From NCBI GenBank assembly GCA_958295665.1, contig OY282560.1, positions 46,190,333 through 46,254,332 of the forward strand: a DNA stretch of 64,000 nt, read 5' to 3'. A program made the position numbers and the translations under genes. Below, piece by piece: positions 56,683 through 64,000 of the stretch. Every line of letters begins with the position of its first letter. Positions within the stretch are counted from its first letter, which is position 1. Origin of the DNA: Tipula vernalis (Eukaryota; Arthropoda; Insecta; Diptera; Tipulidae). Under the pieces are notes generated by a model. It was not told the DNA's origin and made no database searches. It saw only the letters and a list, made by a program, of their open reading frames with translations.

Positions 56683-57693
56683 TCATCCAGTACGTATGAC
56701 GCGATCCATTGGAAGGCTTTCATTCAAATGAATCTTTAACGCCCATAGTTTCTGTAAGAGAGTTTTTCCCAACACTACAGTTGGTGCAATAAAGCCATTG
56801 GGATCGAAAATACTTGCTAGCTGGGAAATAACGAATCGTTTGGTTATGATTTTTGTTTGGCAAACTGCTGTAGCCACTTGAACATTGAAATGGTGGAGCT
56901 CTGGCTGCCGATACAGACTCAACGTTTTTATACCTAATGAGTGATCATCATCAATTGGCCCACCATTAATTCTCGATCTTTCATTGGCGTATCCAATAAT
57001 AACTTGGCTTCATTAGAACACCATTTTCTGAGGGTCATTCCAGCTGAATGTAAAATAGACGAGATAGTAAATTTCAATCTTATCGCGTCCTTAACACAAT
57101 TGGAGCCAGATAATAAGTCATCAACGTATATATCATTTTGGATGACTGAGCTAACCAATGGATTTTTATTTTGGTTTTCCAATGCTAATTGTAGAAGAGA
57201 ACGAGTAGCCAAAAAAGGAGCTGTAGTAGTACCGTACATAACAGTATTTAATTTGTAAGTGCGCAATTCTTCGCCCACATTGTACCGCCAAAAAATATAC
57301 TGGTATTGTTGGTCGCTCGATCGCACGATGTGATCTAAACCGAATTAATATAGAAAACAGTTCGTTTTGCACCACAGGTCCAGTCATTAAAATATCATTC
57401 AATGAGTAGCCTGTTGACGATTTTGCTGAGCCATCGAACGCTACTCTTAATTTGGTAGAAGATGACTCAGCCTTCACTACACAGTGATGGGGTAAATAGA
57501 AGTTTGATTCTTTCACTTGGTCTACTAATTCCATGTGACCCAACTGTTGATACTCTGCCATAAATTGATTGTAGGCGGAACGAAGATCCGCGTCTCGCTC
57601 CAGTTTGCTCTCTATGTTTAGAAATCGTTTCTTTGCTCGTGCTGCAGAGTCTCCTAACACGGAAGGAGAATTAGAAAATGGTAGCCTAACCAC
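56683..57693 (-). pseudogene. BEL-1 reverse transcriptase
   Basis: 57693-57166 starts 'VRLPFSNSP' and includes 'LPHHCVVKAESSSTKLRVAF' and 'DGSAKS'. A frameshift near 57340 leads to 57326-56934 with 'TVMYGTTTAPFLATR' and catalytic IYVDDLLSG. 56922-56683 holds the connection 'SQLASIFDPNGFIAPTVV'. These are standard BEL/Pao RT blocks. Part of the palm between 'RSHRAIE' and 'QYQYIFWR' is shortened or shifted. Confidence 0.88.
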
Positions 57694-57827
57694 ACAAACC
57701 TTCCCGATTCGTCTCTTGAAAATCTTTCAACGAAATGGCGATTACACATATTACCTTGAAGCACATTGTTATTAGTAGTCTCGCATTAATCATTCTCCCA
57801 AAGTTTTTCCAATAAATCATCAAGACG

Positions 57828-58493
57828 TTAAGAATCAGACTCAGTAGACGTAGACATCACATTACTGCATCTAGAAAATGATGAAGCTGTGGTACCACCA
57901 ATCACTACCCAGCCTAATATTGTGTTTTGTAATATAGCCAGTTCGTTTCCTAGTGTAATCTGTCCTACCGATTGTAGTTGACCGTACACTTCTGCTCCCA
58001 AAGAAAGATCGATGGTTCGTGACTTGAAGAACTGGGCTGGGACTGGCCAACTGGAAATATCACATTTAATTGAAGGTTGATACTCGGAGATTTTGCGCAT
58101 AATATGCACTTGAATTTGACATGAAAATTCGTTTATGCGAGATCGAACATCCAAACTTGTACATTGATTATATTTGGCTGGAGTGCCTCCGATACCACTT
58201 ATATTGACATATGACGTAACCAATTCAATACCTATACGTTTGGAGAATGCCTCCGTTATAAAATTCAATTAAGAGCCTGAATCAAGAATTGCTCGAGCCG
58301 TGATTTTTAGCCCTTGACTGTCTATAATATCGACCAGCGCAGTGGCTAAAAATACAAATTTATGTTTGCTGGTAGGCGTAATGTGTGGAGAGATCTGTTC
58401 TAGCGGAAAATCAGATGATGAACACGCCATGATAGTTTGTGAAGAAGAAATATTTAACGGTGGAGCAGGCGGCAGTTCTCTTGACTGCTGCAT
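57828..58493 (-). pseudogene. BEL-1 protease region
   Basis: 58493-58269 ends in 'ARAILDSGS', the protease active site (DSGS), with a stop immediately after. 58268-57828 continues 'NFITEAFSKRIGI', 'ISGIGG', 'LGAEVYGQL' and 'NTILGWVVIGG', the conserved BEL/Pao protease fold ending in the GWV..G box. A single in-frame stop (58266-58268) separates the two halves. Confidence 0.88.
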
Positions 58494-58846
58494 TTAGCTG
58501 GGGTGTCTGATGATCTAAGGCAATTTATACATAACTGCAGCTTGCAAACATTCTGATAACATTCGTCAGCTGACATTGCTAAAAACTGATAACACCTCAG
58601 AATCGAATGACCAGCTTTCTTACACAACTCACAATGATAGTTTTTGGTGGTTGTAAAGACTGTAGCAGTCCGTCGGACTTGGTTTGATTGACTTGGCTTA
58701 TGTTGCCTTTGCAATTTCGTTGAGGTTGCTGGTGACGAGCCGCAGTTGGCTTTACACACCGCAATTTTGTTGCTACGAATTTGTATGAAGGAGCAAATGT
58801 CCTTGAACGAAGTGTCTGGATCCAGCTTAGTGTACATTAAATGCAC
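58269..58846 (-). pseudogene. BEL-1 gag C-terminus with zinc knuckles
   Basis: Contains CELCKKAGHSILRC (CX2CX4HX4C) and CINCLRSSDTPAKC, where the knuckle His is replaced, followed by a third decayed knuckle. It leads into the protease region. The frame shifts at about 58470. Gag zinc knuckles bind element RNA. Confidence 0.8.
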
Positions 58847-59011
58847 GAGTAGATCATCCCATTCACCAGAACTGGTCGCTTCAATATATTCAAGAACCTT
58901 ATGTGTGAGTTAAATTAATCTACTAAGTTTAATAGGTTAACTGATGTTGCTTTATCCAGAGGTTTAATCGAAAATAATGATTTGATATACTCTTCTGTGA
59001 TTTGAATGGGT

Positions 59012-59599
59012 TTATAAAAACCGTTCGAAAAGTAAACGTCGAGCTTCTTCATAATTGGCTGACATAAAATCTAAATTTTCAAACGCCTTTGACGCAATAC
59101 CCTTTACTGAGGGCTTTAGATATTGTAATTTCGTTAAATCATTCAGTTTTGGGTTATTATGGACTTGACTCATAATGAAGCCTTTCCATTTGGTTATTTC
59201 AACATAGAAAGTATCAAGCATAATTTCAGGAAGCTTTGGAATAAAGGACAGCGTGTCATGCTGCAGAGATGGAGGCGTTCCTTTTTTGATTTTAAGCTCA
59301 TCAAGCCTTTCTTCTAATGCAGGCCGTAATTCGTAATAGTATCGACTGACCGTTGAACGAATGTCTGAATCTACTTGTGTTTCATCCAATGTTTCTAAGT
59401 CTAACTGATAATCCTGGAATGAAGTGTAATCCCTAATCAAATTGGACAAACGCAATTTAATTTGAGAAATGGAGCCGAATCTGTGCATGATTAGAGTGCT
59501 TAGTAGTGTGGCTCCTGGGTGCAAATGCTTCATATGATAATACGTGATGATGTAGTGGCTCAATATACGATTCTTTGGTAGTATTATCGGATGTTTCAT
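59012..59599 (-). pseudogene. In-frame chimera: pol of BEL-2 fused to gag of BEL-1
   Basis: A 195-residue open frame. The first ~42 residues ('KHPIILPKNRILSHYII', 'YYHMKHLHPGATLLSTLI') belong to the pol region before integrase, continuing BEL-2. From about residue 43 ('ISQIKLRLSNLIRDY', 'LETLDETQVDS', then 'YYELRPALEERLDELKI') it is the N-terminal part of a BEL gag, continuing into BEL-1. No LTR or leader lies between, so the junction arose by deletion or recombination, not simple insertion. Confidence 0.75.
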
Positions 59600-60262
59600 A
59601 TCAAAACTGCAGCTTGATTCTTGAATTCTACCATACCAACTCTTAATATTCCGTTCTCATCTAAAAATGGTGTTAAGCTTAACAAATCATTTGGCCATTG
59701 TTCATTATTTTTTCCTAACCAATTAGGACCATTCCACCATAGTTCATTTTGTATTAAATTAGAAGGAATGGAAGTACTCCACGAGATCCTAGGTCAGCTG
59801 AATTTTCTCTCGATGGTATACATATATCCAGTGTTTTCTTGGAATTGTCTCTATTATTTCTGAAACCCGATTAGCCACAAAACAGTTCCATTTTCTAGGA
59901 TGATCCAATAGCCAAGGTAATACTATCCGGAAATCCATCCAGGCGAAAACGTCACAGTAATTGATTGTCAAAGATCGTTAGATGTATTTCACCAATCGAC
60001 ATGACAAATCTGCACCACATAATTCTAGCCTGGGTAATAAAACTTGCTTAATTGGGCAGTTCATTATCCCAGTTAATTTTTCGAAGCCATATTTGTTAAA
60101 ATAACAACTTAATTGAAATCGTTATTGAAGAAATCCATCCAAGAGGGTTAAATATTCGCGGCACCTCTGATAGCAATGATCTTTTTGTGCATTTAATATC
60201 TAGATTGAGAAAAAGTGAATGTATCTCGGACTGGGTTCCAGTGCAGCCCCAATGTCTTTACA

Positions 60263-60757
60263 CTAGCAGTATCGTCCAATTCTAGATTGACTGAGTAATT
60301 CCTCGCTATTTGAATTCAATTTTTGCAGCTTAAATCCCCCTTCAGCGAGTAACTTTGGCATTTCGTTGAATATGGTTATTGCCTGCTCCACATTTTCGCA
60401 TCCAGTTAGCAGGTCATCAACATAATAATCGCTTTTTAGTATTGCCGTCGCTTCAGGATATTTCTCTTTGTATTGTAGAAAAAGTGCGCTTGACGTACAA
60501 GTATAGGTCACGGTATTTAATCGATAGTGTTGTACAGCTTTAATTAATTTACTTCTCCATAATATAATCTGGAAGTCACAATTATCGGAATGCAATTTGA
60601 CCTGACGGTACATTTTTTCGATGTCAGCAAATAGGACTACGTTGTTTCTGCGAAAACGGAGTAAAATTGACAAGATCTCCTCCTGAATCGTGGGACCCAC
60701 CAACAAAGCATCGTTGAGAGAAACACCTGAAGTTTTCTTACATGGCCCGTCGAACAC
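60263..60757 (-). pseudogene. BEL-2 reverse transcriptase
   Basis: Words 'SLNDALLVGPTIQEEILSIL', 'VVLFADIEKMYRQV' (first catalytic Asp box), 'RLNTVTY', and the catalytic YVDDLLTGCEN. The spacing is normal for BEL/Pao RT, and this is the cleanest RT stretch in the window. It lacks the N-terminal fingers, which are decayed upstream. Confidence 0.9.
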
Positions 60758-60946
60758 TATACGTATTACATACAGCGTGATGAGGTAGGTTGGAGGTATA
60801 CATGCTTGGCCAAGATTAAAATACTCTTCAAATACGCTTCAAGACCATTCACAATTACAAAAGCTCGTACTCTCTTAAGATAAATTCTATGAACACAGCT
60901 TTCACTTATTAACGATGATTGTAAACTACTGTCCAATATACCCGAA

Positions 60947-61516
60947 TTACAGCCGATGAACCGTTGGTAACTGACAATTTAACTGAAACTGTTGACAATA
61001 TTGCTCGTGATGGAGTAAATGTAGCATGCGATTTAGCGTTGAAATTTGAGTACGAATTCGAAATTTTTGAACTTTGTTCGCATTTTGGGTACGAGTTGTT
61101 TCCTGTCTGATTATTTTCACTGTTGATTTAAGAAATATTGTCGGTGTTGATTGTTGAAGCCGTTGTGTTATTAATGGACGATTGTTGAGCTGTGGTGGTA
61201 TATGTAACCATGGGTTGACATGAAGGAGGGTATTATTGTCGCCTCCACAACTGTAACATGTTAGCTTTATTCCGCATGTCTCAATACTGTGACTTGAACT
61301 CATACATTTTTGACATAGCAGTTTCTGGTGAACAAAATTTTTTCGTCCAATAGCTTTTAATTTCTTAAATCGAAAATGAGTTTGATTCATTTTAACTGAG
61401 CCGGACATATCGTATGGCTGATTTAAAAATAGCTCAATCATTTCCAAGTAATTTGCTTCAGTTAAGGCCATGTATCGAATCAGGTTTGCCGCATCTCCCT
61501 TTAAAAAACCTTTCAA
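60947..61516 (-). pseudogene. BEL-2 gag
   Basis: Starts in 'FLKGDAANLIRYMALTEANY', the conserved capsid C-terminal motif of BEL gag. It then has zinc knuckles CQKCMSSSHSIETC (CX2CX4HX4C) and CYSCGGDNNTLLH, followed by a Thr/Gln-rich tail. The N-terminal part continues upstream to about 61960 with stops. Confidence 0.85.
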
Positions 61517-61974
61517 GTACTGAAATTTGTGAATGCTGGTTAATGATTCGTTTGCAACAATTGATGTAGTAATTTGGTCCTGAAACGATTGCCAGCTTGA
61601 ATAATCTCTATAGAATGATTCTATTGCAACCTTTGGGAGTCGAATATCCGTGCCTATATATGCTCCATCATATACACCTCTGCTAACGGAAATATTGTTA
61701 GAAGTAGATGCCTAGGGTGCTATACTCGGAGTTCGACTATTTAACATGTGCCATAATGCGGCCATGGTATCGTAGTATTTGTCTTCAAGTTCAGTAAACT
61801 AAATCACTTCTCTTAATTTTTCTAATCGAGTTTTAATTTGCTCTTTGTTGCAATCTTGGCCGGCTTCTTGATTAACACAGCAACCCTGTCCGTGAATTTT
61901 TTTAATATTTGTAACTGTGGCTTTTAACGAACCACTCCTCTTTACTAAACTATAGCTACTTCAGCCATTTTAAA

Positions 61975-62300
61975 CGATATTAGAAATTACCACTGTTTTT
62001 CCGTCCGTCTGTCTGGATGTCTGTTGGTCTGTGCCCATGGTATCTCGAGAATGGCTTGTTCGATTTAGAATTTTTGTTGCCAATCTGTTTCTATGGCCAA
62101 GGCCGAGATTTGAAAAGCTTTTGGAACTGCTTAAGGAAATATTTACAAGTTTTTTTATATATGCTGGTTTGAATATTGAATTGGGTATTGAGTTTGGGGT
62201 TTAGTTGAAGGTTAAGTTAGGGATCAATTTGCGGGTTGAGTTGAAGTTTAGTTGAAGTTGAGTTGGAGTTAAGTTGGGGTTGGGTTAAGATATAGTCAGC
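61975..62300 (-). repeat. Dispersed repeat R1, third copy (reversed)
   Basis: Reads as the reverse of 52145-52660: tail 'gtctgtctggatgtctg', 'catggtatctcgagaa', 'gtttctatggccaaggccga', then 'ttgagttg'-rich text. Confidence 0.8.
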
Positions 62301-62309
62301 AGTTGACTA

Positions 62310-62520
62310 ATTTTTAGGCCAATTAGGATGGAACTTATCTATTTTTAAACTGATTTTAGTGAAATTTGGCTTCCGCGATGGAAACGTTTTGGATGAAATT
62401 CTGGAACATGGCCAAGTATGATGGAACTTGCCTATTTTTCAACCGATTATGATGAAATTTGAAATGTGCGTTGGAAATGGGATTCTAAAATGATTTTTGG
62501 ATGAAGTTCTGGAATATAGT
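62310..62520. repeat. Dispersed repeat R2, copy next to R1
   Basis: Diverged tandem units around 'gattttagtgaaatttggc' and 'gattctaaaatgatttttgg', then 'gttctggaatatag'; the same words as 44440-45015. Confidence 0.7.
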
Positions 62521-62960
62521 ACGATGGTATGTAGGTATCATGGTATAATGGCATGATCGTATGATTGTACGACGGTATGATGACATGATGGTATAATGGT
62601 ATGATGATATGATGTTATCTTAGTAATATGGTATATGATGGTATGATTTTGTGATATTAAGAAGATATAATGGTATGATGGATTGGTATAATTGTATATA
62701 AGATACAACGTATGATGGTATGACGGTAGTTATTCTAGAATTATTTCTAGAACTGTATGACGGTGTAATGGTGCGACGGTTTTTGATGGTACGATGGTAC
62801 GATGTTATGATGATATGATGGTATGAGGGCGTGGTGTATTGATGGTAAGATATACATCATTGTGTGATGGTTAGGCGTTACTATGGTACGATGGTGTGAT
62901 TTTATGTTGCCTTAACGGTTTAGTATCATGATGGTATAATGGAATAATGGTATGATGGAT
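62520..62960. repeat. Imperfect ATGGTATG(A)-type minisatellite
   Basis: Many short units of the form atggtatgatgg / tggtatgatg / gtacgatgg with base changes. Confidence 0.9.
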
Positions 62961-63680
62961 GATTGTTTAACGTTTTGATTGTACGGCAGTACGTATGCCG
63001 ATATGATTATACTTTGCAATTGCGATATTATGGTAAGTAGGTTTTGAGTTGAAAATGAGTTGAGTTCATATACGCATGTAGCTTTCGAATCGATTTAATT
63101 TTGGGATTTTGTTGGCCAATAAGTGAGGTGTTCAGCTGATTTAGAATTTAGTTAGCTTTCATTGGGGTTAAGTGAGTTTTTCGGTTGGGGAATTATTTAT
63201 GGGTTGATTTGGAGTTAGGTTAAGGGTTGATTTGGTTATTGAGTTGGTGGATGCGATCCTCGATCGCAAAAACAGTCTTTGCAAAACAAGGGATTCTTCA
63301 AGGTTGACTGTTAATGTTCGGTAAACAGTTGTATGATAGTTCTGCGTTTTTTGCGTTATTTATCAATAACTTTTTCTCTTATATGAATTTATGGAGGTCG
63401 CTGTAGTAATGTAGAATTCACCAATTATAAGCTATGGTGTGCGCGAAGTGTAGCGAGATCAACCATGGCGAAGTTGATAAAATGGCGATAATCGTGCGGT
63501 AGTGTGTACGTATAGTTATATTTCACTAAAAATGGAAAACGCAATTATTTACAGTAGAATGTTTCATTTGTAACAATTTAACAATGATGATGATCGGTGT
63601 TAATGATATACTATTAAAGTTAGCCGAAAGTTTTAAGCCGAAAGATATAAAATGTCGGTAATGCAGATAGTGTCTTGTGT
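62961..63680. other. Stretch without recognisable gene
   Basis: The first ~270 bp keep a GTTGAGTT/TTGAG flavour like repeat R1. The rest shows no motif. Confidence 0.4.
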
Positions 63681-63943
63681 TGTGGACCGAGCGGAAGCAA
63701 TGTTTTAATCCATTTTATTCTCAAATAATTTTATGAACATTGTAATTTTTATTTATTATTTTCATCACCAACTCCACAACAGTACTGATTTATCTTTTCC
63801 TCTTATCATCATTATCATCTCGTACATTTAACAAGTATATAATGATTATACATAAATCAATATTGTTTTGGTATTGTAAGTAATTTTGATATATAATAAC
63901 TTAATCTAATACATAACAAAAATACAGTGGTGCATTTGCCACA
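63681..63943 (-). mobile_element. Candidate 3' LTR of a Copia-type element
   Basis: Read on minus, a purine-rich tract ('aagcagggagg') ends at 63944 and is followed at once by TGTGGCAAATG. A matching ...CCACA end at 63681 gives TGTGG...CCACA termini and 263 bp, a usual length for insect Copia LTRs. AATAAA-type signals lie inside. The coding part would lie to the right of the window. Confidence 0.5.
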
Positions 63944-64000
63944 CCTCCCTGCTTAAAACAAAAGTTATTCTTTAAACGAATAATCTTTTGATGATATTTA

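Larger units (their letters stand above)
54890..59475 (-). mobile_element. BEL/Pao retrotransposon BEL-1 (gag, PR, RT, RNase H, IN; decayed)
   Basis: All BEL/Pao domains occur in the right order on minus: gag (59475-58454), protease (58493-57828), RT (57693-56690), RNase H (about 56680-56300) and integrase (55917-54900). Many frameshifts. The gag start is fused to another BEL element without an LTR between them. Confidence 0.9.
59476..61960 (-). mobile_element. BEL/Pao retrotransposon BEL-2 (gag, RT, pol end; truncated)
   Basis: Minus order: gag from about 61960 to 60947, RT 60757-60263, decayed RNase H text 60000-59600 ('FAWMDFRIVLPWL', 'RKWNCFVANRVSEIIETIPR') and the pre-integrase region up to the chimeric junction at about 59475. 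Protease and integrase are missing. Confidence 0.85.

Noticed and set aside
63940..64000. Host-gene exon at the right edge
   Set aside because: The purine tract plus TGTGG border fits an LTR boundary better, and no open frame with motifs is visible.

Overview
The window is eukaryotic nuclear DNA, most likely from a fly (Diptera, probably a higher fly). The evidence is AT-rich intergenic DNA, introns of 60-80 bp with GT..AG ends, TATA-box plus initiator (TCAGT-like) promoters, a fly-type C-type lectin gene, and insect transposon families: LOA-clade LINEs, BEL/Pao, Ty3/Gypsy, mariner, Helitron, PIF/Harbinger and hAT. The species cannot be fixed from the sequence alone. Nothing here is bacterial.

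Layout. 1-7263 is a satellite array built from a ~331-bp dimer of two related ~165-bp monomers. It ends inside a truncated BEL/Pao gag. 9.1-15.4 kb is a decayed Ty3/Gypsy element (gag, then protease, RNase H and integrase) split by a nearly complete but frameshifted LOA LINE. 16.4-18.9 kb holds a truncated LOA copy and a mariner transposase remnant. 19-22.5 kb has no recognisable gene. 22.6-25.9 kb is a second LOA LINE. 27.8-30.6 kb is a Gypsy remnant, a LOA 3' end and a BEL integrase piece, followed by a long (AT)n tract. 31.0-36.2 kb is a long minus-strand LOA LINE that has a satellite-like dimer inserted in its ORF2.

37.6-54.1 kb contains the only intact host genes I can support, all short and all encoding secreted proteins: a C-type lectin (37.67-38.26 kb, +), a Gly/Tyr/Trp-rich peptide precursor (42.14-42.58 kb, -) and a small precursor with multibasic sites (53.54-54.07 kb, +). 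The two peptide genes share the same unusual layout: a 9-nt first coding exon encoding Met-Phe-Lys, a phase-0 intron, then the rest of the signal peptide. Between them lie Gypsy, env-like, LOA and Helitron remnants and a composite element at 48.85-51.36 kb. In that composite, two hAT copies flank a ~160-bp minisatellite, the whole unit is bounded by one perfect 8-bp target duplication, and a PIF/Harbinger element with a TAA duplication is nested inside.

54.9-62 kb is two BEL/Pao elements on the minus strand joined by an in-frame chimeric junction. The end has a dispersed CAACTCAA-rich repeat, an ATGGTATG-type minisatellite and what looks like the 3' LTR of a Copia-type element whose body lies beyond the window.

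The whole resembles heterochromatin or a heterochromatin border: layered transposon insertions around a few compact secreted-protein genes. All transposon coding regions seen are broken. Family names rest on motifs read by eye, not on database searches.
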